Source: Neorhizobium sp. UBA7851 (lineage in GTDB: Bacteria > Pseudomonadota > Alphaproteobacteria > Rhizobiales > Rhizobiaceae). Taken from it: a DNA stretch of 64,000 bases. The stretch lies in contig DLSX01000129.1 of the NCBI GenBank assembly GCA_002500765.1, forward strand, positions 44,404 to 108,403. Reading direction: 5' to 3'. The position numbers and the translations under genes were made by a program. This document shows positions 18,006-27,065 of this stretch, one piece after another (the stretch's first letter is position 1; each line of letters begins with the position of its first letter). The notes beneath the pieces were generated by a model. The model saw nothing but the letters and a program-made list of their open reading frames with translations, was not told the DNA's origin and made no database searches.

Positions 18006-19517
18006 CTAGTTATCGGCGAGGAAGGCTTTCAGGGTTTTGGCGGTACCGTCCGTCATCAGACCAGACAGATGGCGGATTACGGCGGTGCGGAAGTGCGGAT
18101 TGGCGGGCAGGTCGCCGCCAAAGATGTCCCGCACCGCAAACAGGCTGTCGGCGAGCAGTTCGGGATCATTGCCGGCATTCGCGGCGATTGTCGTCAGCCG
18201 CTCGGCGTAAGGGTCTGCTACCCTGTAATCCGCGCCGCGTTCATTTCTGCCTGAGACGAAACGCATCCAGGCCGCAATCGTCAATGGTATGACTTCGGGC
18301 TCCTTGCCGGCGGCGTATAATTCGCGGGCGGCTTCGAGAAGGCGTGGCGGCAATTTCTGCGATCCGTCGGAAGAGATCTGCAGCGTCAGGTGACGAACGC
18401 CCTTGTTCCGGAAGCGGGTTTCGAGTTCCCGCGTATAGGCTTCGACATTCGTTCCTGGGACGATCGGCAGGCTGGGGATCAAGTCGCGATCCCATAATTG
18501 TCGGATGATTTTCGACAGATCCGCATTGTCCATCGCGTCCGAGATCGTTTCGATACCCGCGACAACCGAAAGATAGGCAAGGGTCGAGTGGGCACCGTTC
18601 AGGCAGCGCAGCTTCATCATCTCGAAGGGATGCACGTCATCCACCATGATGGCGCCGGCTTTTTCCCAGGCCGGGCGCCCCATCGGGAAACGGTCCTCGA
18701 TCACCCATTGGCGGAACGGCTCGGTCACGACCGGCCAGGCATCCTCCAGACCGAGATCTGCGGCGACGGTCGCGCGATCGGCGTCCTGGGTGGCCGGCGT
18801 TATCCGGTCCACCATCGTGCAAGGAAAGGATACACTTTCCCATATGAAGCGGCCCAATTCCGGATCGCGAAGCGTGGCGAAACGCGAAACGATGTCACGA
18901 ACCCTGGTGCCGTTTTGTGCGAGATTATCGCAGACGAGCACGGTGAAGGGGGGATGCCCCGCCTGCTGCCGCAGCCGGATTGCTTCAGTCAGAAAGCCAG
19001 GAATGCTGTTGGGTGCGGTCGGGTTGGCAAGATCTGCCAGAATTGCCGGGTGTTTTTCGTCGAGCGAACCGGTTGCCGCATCCTGGCAATAGCCTTTTTC
19101 AGTGACGGTCAGCGTGACGATGCGGATTTTCGGATCGACCAGAAGATCGAAAATCTCGCCTCGCTGGTCACTGGTGATCATGACGTCAATCATCGAGCCG
19201 ATGACGCGCAGCTTGTCCTCGCCATTGTCCCGCGCAAGCAGTGTGTAGAGGCAATCTTGCGGCATCAAGGCGTCGCGTATGGCGGCAGACATGGTGTCGA
19301 CACCGACGATGCCCCAGTCCTTTGCTCCCATTGCCAGAACGTCATCGGTATAGGTGGCGAGATGGGCGCGGCAGAACGCGCCGAGGCCAATATGCACGAT
19401 GCCTGGAGACACTGCCTCGCGGTGGTAAGATGGGCGATGAACGGTTGCTGGCAGCGTGGAAAGCGATGCACTGCAGAGACGTTGACCCGGAACAGCGCTA
19501 TTTGAATGAGTGTCCAT
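18006..19517 (-). CDS. uxuB: Fructuronate reductase (D-mannonate oxidoreductase), mannitol dehydrogenase family
   Basis: The protein has 503 residues from the ATG at 19517, which has GAGGATTTT before it. The N-terminal Rossmann domain has GIVHIGLGAFCRAH. The C-terminal helical domain carries the MDH-family Lys/Asn/His segment near HPFEMMKLRCLNGAHS. It reduces D-fructuronate to D-mannonate with NADH, feeding uxuA next in the operon. Mannitol or arabinitol dehydrogenases share the family, but the exuT/uxuA setting supports UxuB. A longer frame starting at 19610 is rejected for lack of a ribosome site. Confidence 0.93.
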   Translation of the reverse strand: MDTHSNSAVPGQRLCSASLSTLPATVHRPSYHREAVSPGIVHIGLGAFCRAHLATYTDDVLAMGAKDWGIVGVDTMSAAIRDALMPQDCLYTLLARDNGEDKLRVIGSMIDVMITSDQRGEIFDLLVDPKIRIVTLTVTEKGYCQDAATGSLDEKHPAILADLANPTAPNSIPGFLTEAIRLRQQAGHPPFTVLVCDNLAQNGTRVRDIVSRFATLRDPELGRFIWESVSFPCTMVDRITPATQDADRATVAADLGLEDAWPVVTEPFRQWVIEDRFPMGRPAWEKAGAIMVDDVHPFEMMKLRCLNGAHSTLAYLSVVAGIETISDAMDNADLSKIIRQLWDRDLIPSLPIVPGTNVEAYTRELETRFRNKGVRHLTLQISSDGSQKLPPRLLEAARELYAAGKEPEVIPLTIAAWMRFVSGRNERGADYRVADPYAERLTTIAANAGNDPELLADSLFAVRDIFGGDLPANPHFRTAVIRHLSGLMTDGTAKTLKAFLADN

Positions 19518-19661
19518 AAAATCCTCGATCTGGTTTAAGGCGGCTGGCCAATTGTCTGTCGATCCGCTCGCCGAAGATGCGTGCCGGAACGCGTAGGCCG
19601 TCCTTGCCAAGTGGCGGTCGAGTTGCGACGCGAACTTGCACCTGTCCCTCGTCCGGTAACC

Positions 19662-19686
19662 GGAGATCCCCCTTGCGGGGATCTCC
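19662..19686 (-). other. Intercistronic hairpin between exuT and uxuB
   Basis: GGAGATCCCC and GGGGATCTCC form a perfect 10-bp stem with a 5-nt loop, directly after the exuT stop and overlapping a small palindrome TCCGGTAACCGGA. No T-run follows on the minus strand, so it is more likely a partial terminator or mRNA stabiliser within the operon. Confidence 0.6.
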
Positions 19687-19703
19687 TTGATGATTCAAAG
19701 CGC

Positions 19704-21020
19704 TTACACTTCGACCCCGGCAGGGGTCATGCCCGAACCCGTCTTCGGCAGGATGAAGTGCATGAGGACGAGACCGATCAGGTAAAGCGAGGAAGCGATG
19801 ATGAAGAGGATGTGGTAATTACCCCCTGTCGCATCGAGCAGGCGGCCGACACCCATGGAAACGAACATGCCGACAATGTAGGCGCAGAAGCCACCGATAC
19901 CGACAACCGAACCCACCGTGTTACGCGGCATCGTGTCGGTCACGATCGTATAGACATTGGCCGAATATCCCTGGTGAGCGGATGCTGCGACACCAATCAG
20001 AAGAACGGCGATCCACATGTTGGAAACCTGCGAGGCCATGAAAACCGGCACGACGCAGAGACCGCAGACGAGGAAGGCTATCTTGCGGGCCTTCAGTGTC
20101 TTGACGCCTTTCTTGATCAGATAGGAGGACAGCCAGCCGCCACCGATACTACCAACGTCCGCCATGCAATAGATGATGATCAGCGGAAGCATCGCAGCCA
20201 TCAGGTTGAGGCCATATTGCTGGTGCAGGAAGCCGGGAACCCAGTTCAGATAGAACCACCATACCGGTGCACTGAAGCAGGTCCCCACGATATTGGCCCA
20301 GGTGCCGCGATATTTAAGCAGCTGCAGCCAGGGAACGTGGACCTGCGGCGGGATGACGTCGCTCCGGATATAGGCCAGCTCTTCTTTTGAAAGGCGCCGG
20401 TTCTTCTCTGGTTTCTCATACATGAAATACCAGGCCACAACCCACACGAAGCCGATCGCCCCCGTGATCAGGAAGCAGGCGCGCCAGCCCCATGTCAGGA
20501 GGATAAGCGGCACCAGGATCGGAGCGACGACGGCACCTACGTTGCTACCGGCATTGAATATACCGGTGGCAAGCGCACGTTCCTTGGCAGGAAACCACTC
20601 CGTCACCGTCTTGATCGAAGCAGGAAAATTTCCACCTTCCGTCAGGCCCAGACCAGCGCGCGCGACCTTGAAGCCCCAGACGCTGCTCATGAAGGCGTGG
20701 ATCATGCCGAAAAAGCTCCACGCGGCGACGGCGCCTGGAAGACCGATCTTTACTCCGACCTTGTCCATCAGGCGACCAACGCCGACGTAGCCAAATGCAT
20801 AAAAGAGTGAAAACGCAGCGACGATGTCGCCGTAGTCAGATTCCGTCCACCCCAGATCACCCATCAAGGTCGGCTTGAGGAGGCCCAGGACCTGACGGTC
20901 CATGTAGTTGATGGTTGTCGAGAAGAACAACAACCCGACAATTGTCCATCTATATCGACCCACCGTCTTCAATGCCTTTGCAGGCAGTGACGGCTGGTCG
21001 CCCGTAAGCTCGCTTGTCAT
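19704..21020 (-). CDS. exuT: MFS hexuronate transporter (ExuT-like)
   Basis: The 438-residue protein has 12 predicted helices and the ACS-family signature INYMDRQVLGLLKP, with ARAGLGLTEGGNFPASIKTV in the first half, as in ExuT hexuronate permeases. It would bring D-glucuronate or D-galacturonate across the inner membrane. It is first in the leftward operon with uxuB and uxuA. No uronate isomerase (uxaC) is present in the window, so that step must be encoded elsewhere. Confidence 0.92.
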   Translation of the reverse strand: MTSELTGDQPSLPAKALKTVGRYRWTIVGLLFFSTTINYMDRQVLGLLKPTLMGDLGWTESDYGDIVAAFSLFYAFGYVGVGRLMDKVGVKIGLPGAVAAWSFFGMIHAFMSSVWGFKVARAGLGLTEGGNFPASIKTVTEWFPAKERALATGIFNAGSNVGAVVAPILVPLILLTWGWRACFLITGAIGFVWVVAWYFMYEKPEKNRRLSKEELAYIRSDVIPPQVHVPWLQLLKYRGTWANIVGTCFSAPVWWFYLNWVPGFLHQQYGLNLMAAMLPLIIIYCMADVGSIGGGWLSSYLIKKGVKTLKARKIAFLVCGLCVVPVFMASQVSNMWIAVLLIGVAASAHQGYSANVYTIVTDTMPRNTVGSVVGIGGFCAYIVGMFVSMGVGRLLDATGGNYHILFIIASSLYLIGLVLMHFILPKTGSGMTPAGVEV

Positions 21021-21113
21021 CTCTATCTCCCGAATGTTGACTGACCATCAGGGAACACAGCCGTCTTCGTCCTCGCGGCACGTCGTTTCCAAACATGATC
21101 ATGGGAGATGATG

Positions 21114-21131
21114 TAATATACCACCATATTA
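21114..21131. promoter_or_regulatory. Candidate GntR (UxuR/ExuR-like) operator upstream of exuT
   Basis: TAATAT-ACCACC-ATATTA is an inverted repeat about 95 bp upstream of the exuT start. The complementary strand contains TGGTATA, half of the TGGTATACCA motif known for enterobacterial UxuR/ExuR. It fits regulation by the GntR protein at 16 kb. Confidence 0.45.
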
Positions 21132-21690
21132 ATGGTCGCTGGCGTTTATCAATCAATGCGTGCGTCATTTCGTCCAAAATCGAAGCCGCCCCCATCGGAG
21201 TCGGCGACATTCACACGGTCATTTTGTCGACAAATAGCAGTCGTCAGGCGCTCGGGGAGCGCAGGGAAATCTATGCCTCCGATGAAGCTCTTTCCTCTAT
21301 TGTCCCTAGAGCAGGATGCATGCCAGCGATTGACGTAAGCGCCGCATCGAATGCAGCTTGGTCGGCCTATTGAGCCAATAGCCGTGTAGGCAGATGTTCT
21401 CGTGATGAGCGCCAGGCGACGGGCGAGATCTCCGGCTGCTTCCTTGCCGAAAGAGGCCGCTATTATTCCGATGTCACCGATGGGGTATCCATGTCGGAAA
21501 GGCTGACCGATGTCTCCAGAAATAGGCCGGATCCTGTACGGCGTCCGGCAGCAGGCCGCCGCGCCGCGGCGGCCAATGTCAGCGACATCACGCTGATCCA
21601 CGCGAAATTCTCGGCAACCAATTTTTCGAGATCTATTGCTTTGAAGAGTTCAGTATTTCAGCGGTGCTCCTGATATCGCGTTGTCCGTTT
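21132..21690. other. Gene-poor stretch between exuT and dhaL
   Basis: About 560 bp without a recognisable gene. An open frame of about 150 codons on the minus strand (21149-21601) and shorter ones on the plus strand have no family resemblance. The stretch may contain gene remnants, but none could be identified. It also holds the end of the dha operon transcript. Confidence 0.4.
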
Positions 21691-22329
21691 TCAGGTCGCC
21701 ACGAAGTCGCTGAGTTTTCGGATAAGAAGCGCCCCTACGGTTGCACCGGCATCCTGAAGACCGACGGTCTTTTCCTGAAAAGCCGCCGCCTTGCCATGCT
21801 GGGCAACCATGGTCTTGGTTTTCTCCAGTGCATCTTCGGCCGTGGCTGCAGCGGCGGCAAGAGCTGCAGGAAGCGGTTGGCCTGCAGCGGCCAATTCCTC
21901 CAGCTTGCGGGCGACGGGATCGAGAACGTCAACGATCGTCTTGTCCCCGACCTTCGCCTTGCCGCGTTCGGCAATGCCATCACGATAGGCAACCCAGAAT
22001 GCCGCCATCTCCGTCGTGCCGAGTGAGGTTGCCGTTTCGACCGCCTTGCTGGCACGAAGGAAGCCCGTTGCGGTCAACGTGCCCATGGTGGAGGGAGCCG
22101 TCCGCGCCATGGTGGCGCCTGCGGTGCGCAGAAGCTTGGCTATACCGGCAGCTTCGCCTTCCGCCGCAACGGCTTCGGCCGCTGCGGCAAAGGATTTGCT
22201 CATGGTGATGCCGAGATCGCTGTCGCCGACCTTGCCGTCTAGAGCAATCAGAAATTCCCGTTGTTCGGCAAAAAGCTGTTTCCACGCATCAAACAAACGG
22301 ATCAGATCGGAAGCGGTAATGGCGTCCAT
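21691..22329 (-). CDS. dhaL: DhaL-type (DAK phosphatase domain) subunit of a dihydroxyacetone-kinase-like enzyme
   Basis: The 212-residue helical protein binds the nucleotide. The three Mg-binding Asp residues are present in LDGKVGDSDLGITM, compared with GDADHG in E. coli DhaL. The loop that is GGASGPL in E. coli DhaL reads APSTMGTL here, marking a divergent subfamily. The ATG at 22329 follows the dhaK stop by 10 bp. No PTS-type DhaM is nearby, so the pair probably uses ATP. Associated with a ribose-type importer, it may phosphorylate a ketose or ketotetrose instead of dihydroxyacetone. Confidence 0.88.
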   Translation of the reverse strand: MDAITASDLIRLFDAWKQLFAEQREFLIALDGKVGDSDLGITMSKSFAAAAEAVAAEGEAAGIAKLLRTAGATMARTAPSTMGTLTATGFLRASKAVETATSLGTTEMAAFWVAYRDGIAERGKAKVGDKTIVDVLDPVARKLEELAAAGQPLPAALAAAAATAEDALEKTKTMVAQHGKAAAFQEKTVGLQDAGATVGALLIRKLSDFVAT

Positions 22330-22339
22330 GGTCTCGACC

Positions 22340-23341
22340 TCACGCGGAAAAATGCTTGAAGAAAGGTGTGTTGGCGGGGGCCGAAACAAGCCGGTCGAGT
22401 TCTGCATCGAGATGCAGGATCGAGACGGACGCGCCAGCCATTTCCATCGAGGTCGCAAACTCGCCGACCCAGACATGCTTGGCATTGACGCCGCGACCTT
22501 CCAGCAGTTGTGCGACACGGCGGAAAAGGATGTAGAGTTCTTCCAGCGGTGTGCCGCCGAGACCGTTGATCAGCACGGCGACCTCGTCACCGGACTTGTA
22601 GTCCTGCTCGGCAAAGATGCGCTCCATCATTTCATCGATGACGGCATCGGCGGAGGCAAGCTTCTTGCGGCTGATGCCCGGTTCGCCATGGATGCCCATG
22701 CCGATTTCCATCTCGTCTTCGCCGATCGAGAAGGTGGCATGGCCGATTTCCGGCACGACGCAGCTTGAGAGTGCCACGCCCATCGTGCGGGTGCGCAGGC
22801 GCGCCTTTTCCGCGAGCCGGTGAACCTCGTCGAGCGACAGGCCTTCTGCTGCGGCGGCACCGGCCGCCTTGTAGACGAAATAGATGCCGGCAACGCCACG
22901 GCGCTTATGCTCCTCGCCAACCTTGGAGGAGGCAACATCGTCATTGCCGACGCATTGCTTGACCTGAATTCCGTCGAGATCGGCCAGTTCGGCAGCCATG
23001 TCGAAGTTGATGATGTCGCCGCTGTAATTGCCGTAGATATAGAGAACGCCGGCGCCCTGATCGATCGCCTTGGTGACCTGGTACATCTGTTCCGAGCTTG
23101 GCGACTGGAAGACGCCGCCGACGGCTGCGCCATCCAGCATGCCGTCACCGACATAGCCGAGGAAAAGCGGCAGATGGCCGGAGCCGCCGCCGGTCGCGAT
23201 GCCGACTTTGCCGGTCTTCGGCTTTGCGGTGACCATGCAGCGCTTGTCGTCAGCCGTGTAGGTGACTTCCGGGTGGGCGCGGTAGATGCCTTCGAGCATC
23301 TCATCGACGAAATTTACGGGATCGTTCAGGAATTTTTTCAT
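22340..23341 (-). CDS. dhaK: DhaK-type substrate-binding subunit of a dihydroxyacetone-kinase-like enzyme
   Basis: The 333-residue protein keeps the catalytic residues of DhaK. H56 is in GGGSGHLP, D109 in NYSGDIINF, and the substrate-linking H218 in GMGIHGEPG, at the same numbering as E. coli. The segment after H56 (LPLFLGYVG) differs from the classical EPMHCGYIG, as expected for a paralogue with another carbonyl substrate. It pairs with dhaL 10 bp downstream and follows the second ABC permease by 18 bp. The operon suggests that the sugar entering through the ABC transporter, or a product of it, is the phosphate acceptor. Confidence 0.92.
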   Translation of the reverse strand: MKKFLNDPVNFVDEMLEGIYRAHPEVTYTADDKRCMVTAKPKTGKVGIATGGGSGHLPLFLGYVGDGMLDGAAVGGVFQSPSSEQMYQVTKAIDQGAGVLYIYGNYSGDIINFDMAAELADLDGIQVKQCVGNDDVASSKVGEEHKRRGVAGIYFVYKAAGAAAAEGLSLDEVHRLAEKARLRTRTMGVALSSCVVPEIGHATFSIGEDEMEIGMGIHGEPGISRKKLASADAVIDEMMERIFAEQDYKSGDEVAVLINGLGGTPLEELYILFRRVAQLLEGRGVNAKHVWVGEFATSMEMAGASVSILHLDAELDRLVSAPANTPFFKHFSA

Positions 23342-23359
23342 GGTTTCCTCCGGATAAGC

Positions 23360-24394
23360 TTATTTCTTGCGCTGGCGCGTCACGAAGAACGCGGCTGCCA
23401 GCAGGATGAAGACGCCGACCACAAGCCGCTGCCAGGTGCTTGGAATGCCGACCAGCACGAGTACGCTGTTGATGACGACGATCAGAAGCACGCCGAGAAT
23501 GGTGCCGAGCACCGTGCCCGTTCCGCCGGTGATCTTGGCGCCGCCGAGCACGACGGCGGCGATGACGTTGATCTCGGTGCCGACGAGATCGAAAGGATTT
23601 GCCTGGCGGTTGGCGCAGACGTGGATGATGCCGGCAAGACCGGCGAGCGCGCCCGCATAACCGAAGATGAAGATATGCAGCTTCTTCAGGTCGTACCCGA
23701 GCCTGCTTGCGATATTCGCATTACCGCCCATGGCGAAGATGGCGCGGCCCATCAGCGTGCGGTTGAGGATCCACCAGGTGGCGATAGCGGCGATCGGCAA
23801 AACCAGAAAATAGAAGGGCAGGGTGATCGTTGCGCCATTGGCGGATTCGAACTGCAGCAGCGGAAGCCGGCCAAATGCCCCCATCTGCGGCGGCAGGGAC
23901 ATGATCCACACCGTGCCGATGAAGGACAGAAGGAAGCCGCGGAACAGATATTGCGTGCCAATCGTGACGATCAGCGAAGGTACCTTGAGATGATGCACCA
24001 GCAACCCGTTGATGACGCCGAGCAACGCGCCGCCAGCCGTGGCAATCAGCAGGATTACCGCAATCGGCAGGCCGGGTAGATATTTCTGTACCAGAACCGT
24101 CAGCGAATACATGGTGAAGGCCGCAATCGCTGTGAACGAAACGTCGATGCCGCCGGCGGCGAGGATGACGAGAACGCCGAGCGCGAACAGCCCCATCACC
24201 ACGCTGGCGCGGCCGATATCGACCAGGGTCGAGGGCTGCAGGAAAGCCGGGTTCGCGATCGCAACGATGATGCAGATGGCGACCAGCAATGTGGCAGTGA
24301 TGGTCTCCGGCCGCCGGCGTATCAGATCACCAAGGCTGAAGGCCTGACGCTCAGCTTGTCCCTGCTGCAGTTCTTCCAGTCGCGATGTATTCAT
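23360..24394 (-). CDS. Ribose-type ABC transporter permease (second)
   Basis: The 344-residue membrane protein has about ten helices and the RbsC-family pattern (LVDIGRASVVMGLFALGVLVILAAGGIDVS, VVLGGAKITGGTGTVLGTILG). The gene overlaps the upstream ATPase gene by 4 bp, so the two are coupled. It forms a heterodimeric channel with the permease at 27.1-28.1 kb. Confidence 0.93.
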   Translation of the reverse strand: MNTSRLEELQQGQAERQAFSLGDLIRRRPETITATLLVAICIIVAIANPAFLQPSTLVDIGRASVVMGLFALGVLVILAAGGIDVSFTAIAAFTMYSLTVLVQKYLPGLPIAVILLIATAGGALLGVINGLLVHHLKVPSLIVTIGTQYLFRGFLLSFIGTVWIMSLPPQMGAFGRLPLLQFESANGATITLPFYFLVLPIAAIATWWILNRTLMGRAIFAMGGNANIASRLGYDLKKLHIFIFGYAGALAGLAGIIHVCANRQANPFDLVGTEINVIAAVVLGGAKITGGTGTVLGTILGVLLIVVINSVLVLVGIPSTWQRLVVGVFILLAAAFFVTRQRKK

Positions 24395-25974
24395 TGGACT
24401 GTCTCCAGCTTGGATGTCAGCATGGCTTGATAAAGCTGGTCCTCGGTGGCCTGCTCCGCATCGAATTCGGCAACGATCCTGCCGCCGTTCATCACCAGGA
24501 TGCGATCGGCGTTCTGGAGAAGTTCAGGAAGATCGTCGCTGACGATGATGAGACCGATGCCCCGTTCGGCGAGCGCCTGTATGGCGCGGTAGATCGTGTC
24601 CTTCGAGCCTACATCGACACCAACGGTCGGGCCGTGCAGCACAAGCAGTTTCGGTTCGATACTGAGCCAACGGCCGATCAGCACGCGCTGCTGGTTGCCG
24701 CCCGAGAGCGCGCCGACCGGCAGATCCAGGTCCTTCGTATTGAGACGCATTTCTTCCGAGAGTCGGGCTGCGGTTTCGCGGCTGGCTTTCTTGTCGATGA
24801 CGCCCAGACTGTTGCTGAGCCTTGTCAGGATCAGGGCGATCTCGTTTTCAAGGATCGACTTGTCGAGAAAAAGCCCTTCTGCCAGCCGGTCCTCCGGCAC
24901 GTAGCCGATTCCTTGTTCGATCGCATCCGCGGGACGGCGGATTGTCACTTGCCTGCCATCAAGCATGATCGTGCCGGCCCGGGCCGGAGCCACGCCGGTG
25001 ATCGCCATTGCAAGCTCATTGCGGCCGGAATCTGCAAGGCCCGTGATGCCGAGGATCTCGCCCTTTCGGAGCGCCAAATTCATCCGCTCGACGCCTGCGG
25101 CGGTCAGGTCTTTTACGGAGAAAAGTTCGCCGTCCATCGGCTTGGTCGAGCGATAACGGGCGGAATCGATCGCCCGGCCGGTCATCAGCTCGGCGATCTG
25201 GGTCTTGGTGTAGTTTTCGATCGGGCCTTGGGCGACGCATTGCCCGTCACGGAAGACAACGGCGTTGCCGCCGATCCGGTAACATTCATCCAGCTTGTGG
25301 GTGACAAACAGGACTGCGACATTTTCCTGACGTAGCCTTTCGACCACGCGAATGAGGTTGTCGACCTCGCGGCGGGTGAGCGAGGTGGTAGGCTCATCCA
25401 TGATGACCAGCTTGGCGCGGGTAGCGATCGCGCGAGCAATGGCCACCAACTGGCGCGCAGCGAGCGGCAGATCGGAGACGATCGTGTTGAGGAAGGCGGC
25501 GTTGTTGGGAAGACCGACGGTGGCCAGTGCCTTTTCGGCGGTTTCTCTCAGCCTCTTTCGATCGAAAATGCGTCCGAGCCGGCCATTGCCGGATACAAGT
25601 TGTTCGTTGAGCGCGACGTTTTCCGCCACCGTCAGGTTCGGCAATAGCGACAGGTCCTGGTAGACCGTCTCGATCCCGGCGCTCAGCGACTGGATCGGCG
25701 TCATCGCCGAATGGGATTCGCCTTCCAGAATGATCTCGCCTGCACTGGGCGATATCGCGCCGGACATGATCTTGATCACCGTGCTCTTGCCGCAGCCGTT
25801 TTCGCCAAGCAAGTGATAGGCCTGGCCGAGGTCGAGCGTCAGGTCGATGCCGCGCAGCGCGTGTACGCCGCCAAACCATTTCTGGATGTTGCGAAGTTCC
25901 AGGAACCGGCCCGATGCGTCTTTTGTGTTGGAAGTCGCCGACAATGGAAAGTCCTCTTTCATTGCGCTCGCCAT
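24391..25974 (-). CDS. Ribose-type ABC transporter ATPase (two domains, RbsA-like), NBD2 Walker B altered
   Basis: The protein has about 527 residues with two nucleotide-binding domains. NBD1 has Walker A (GENGCGKST) and Walker B (VIMDEPTTSL), but a weak signature (LPLAARQ). NBD2 has the usual degenerate Walker A (LADSGRNE) and a good LSGGNQQRV signature. Its Walker B, however, reads LLVLHGPT where related proteins have LLILDEPT, so the Asp and the catalytic Glu are both gone. Hydrolysis probably rests on one site. The ATG at 25974 is used; 25962 is also possible and neither has a strong ribosome site. The gene follows the binding-protein gene after a hairpin. Confidence 0.92.
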   Translation of the reverse strand: MASAMKEDFPLSATSNTKDASGRFLELRNIQKWFGGVHALRGIDLTLDLGQAYHLLGENGCGKSTVIKIMSGAISPSAGEIILEGESHSAMTPIQSLSAGIETVYQDLSLLPNLTVAENVALNEQLVSGNGRLGRIFDRKRLRETAEKALATVGLPNNAAFLNTIVSDLPLAARQLVAIARAIATRAKLVIMDEPTTSLTRREVDNLIRVVERLRQENVAVLFVTHKLDECYRIGGNAVVFRDGQCVAQGPIENYTKTQIAELMTGRAIDSARYRSTKPMDGELFSVKDLTAAGVERMNLALRKGEILGITGLADSGRNELAMAITGVAPARAGTIMLDGRQVTIRRPADAIEQGIGYVPEDRLAEGLFLDKSILENEIALILTRLSNSLGVIDKKASRETAARLSEEMRLNTKDLDLPVGALSGGNQQRVLIGRWLSIEPKLLVLHGPTVGVDVGSKDTIYRAIQALAERGIGLIIVSDDLPELLQNADRILVMNGGRIVAEFDAEQATEDQLYQAMLTSKLETVQ

Positions 25975-25990
25975 CAAGGGCGTGCTCGGT

Positions 25991-26020
25991 CCGGCCGGCG
26001 CTTTTATGAGCGCCAGCCGG
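25991..26020 (-). other. Intercistronic hairpin after the ribose-type binding-protein gene
   Basis: CCGGC(C)GGCGCT and AGCGCC(A)GCCGG form an 11-pair stem with one C-A mismatch and a 6-nt loop, just after the stop at 26035. No T-run follows. Confidence 0.55.
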
Positions 26021-26034
26021 TATGGTCGGGAGGA

Positions 26035-27045
26035 TTAGAACAGGTGTTCCTTGTAGGTTGCCTTGTCGGCCAGAACCATGCCGTTGCCGATGATCAGCAG
26101 GCCATCGCCGGCGCCCTTCTTGACGGTCACTTTTTCATAGCCCGGCACGCCGAGATCGGTACCGTCCTTGATTTCCTTCTTTTCAAGCAGCAGGCGTGCG
26201 ACGGAGTTCATCGCCATGCCAGCTTTCTGCGGATCCCAGAAGCCGATCGCGGTGATGGCGCCGGATTCGAGCAGATCGGCGGACGGGTTCGGCAGGCCGG
26301 TGCCGACGAGGCAAACCTTGCCGGAAAGCCCTGCTTCGTCGATTGCGCGGCCGACGCCAAGAACGTCGTTGCCGGCAGATGTCTGGAAGCCCTTGATATC
26401 CGGATGCTTGCGCAGGATTTCCTTGGCCTTCTCGTAGGTGCCGTTGGCATCGTCGAAGGATTCGTTGTTCGGATCGACGAGCTGCATGTCAGGATGTTTC
26501 TTGGCATTCTCTTCGCCGGCCGTGACCCACTGGATATGTGTGCGGCTGCCGAGCGAGCCGACGAAGGTCGTCCACTTGCCCTTGTTGCCCATGCATTCGG
26601 CAAGGCGCACGTTCAAAGCTGCGCCGTAGTCGCTGTTGTCGAAGGCCTCAACGTCGGCCTGGGTGTTCTTCTGGTTGTCGGCTTCATGGGTGACGACCAC
26701 GATGCCGCGGTCCATGGCGCGCTTCAGCGTGCCTTCGATAACGGCAGGATCCATCGGAACGACGGCGAGCGCATTGACGCCCTTGGCAATCAGGTCCTGG
26801 ATGATCTGCAGCTGCTGGGCAGCATCGGCGGTTGCCGGGCCGCTCTGGGTGGCGACGACATCCGGATTGGCTTTCTGATAGGCTTCGACGCCGGTGTTCA
26901 TGCGGTCGAACCACGGAATGCCGCTGATCTTGACGACAGTTGCGATGACCGGTTTTTCCTGGGCCATCAGGGTTCCGACGGTACCGGAAAGAAGGGCAGC
27001 GACTGCGACACCGCCGATCAGAAGATGCTTCGATACTGCTTTCAT
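26035..27045 (-). CDS. Ribose-type ABC transporter periplasmic binding protein
   Basis: The protein has 336 residues from the ATG at 27045, which has GGAGGAGAAA before it. A Sec signal peptide (MKAVSKHLLIGGVAVAALL, cleaved near LMAQE) is followed by a type-1 sugar-binding fold with DLIAKGVNALAVVPMD and TSAGNDVLGVGRAIDEAG segments. It resembles the autoinducer-2/ribose/rhamnose binding proteins. The ligand is probably a sugar or polyol handled by the downstream kinase. A longer frame opening at 27516 overlaps the upstream permease and is not real. Confidence 0.94.
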   Translation of the reverse strand: MKAVSKHLLIGGVAVAALLSGTVGTLMAQEKPVIATVVKISGIPWFDRMNTGVEAYQKANPDVVATQSGPATADAAQQLQIIQDLIAKGVNALAVVPMDPAVIEGTLKRAMDRGIVVVTHEADNQKNTQADVEAFDNSDYGAALNVRLAECMGNKGKWTTFVGSLGSRTHIQWVTAGEENAKKHPDMQLVDPNNESFDDANGTYEKAKEILRKHPDIKGFQTSAGNDVLGVGRAIDEAGLSGKVCLVGTGLPNPSADLLESGAITAIGFWDPQKAGMAMNSVARLLLEKKEIKDGTDLGVPGYEKVTVKKGAGDGLLIIGNGMVLADKATYKEHLF

Positions 27046-27065
27046 TTTCTCCTCCACGAGATCCC

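Noticed and set aside
21149..21601. 150-codon open frame on the minus strand between exuT and dhaL, considered as an rpiB or tpiA remnant.
   Set aside because: I compared it with the motifs expected of RpiB and found none; no other family fits.
22340..23341. Apparent loss of a catalytic His in DhaK (VYK where some relatives have VHK).
   Set aside because: Counting residues shows the substrate-linking His218 is in GIHGEPG and is present; the VHK position is not the catalytic one.
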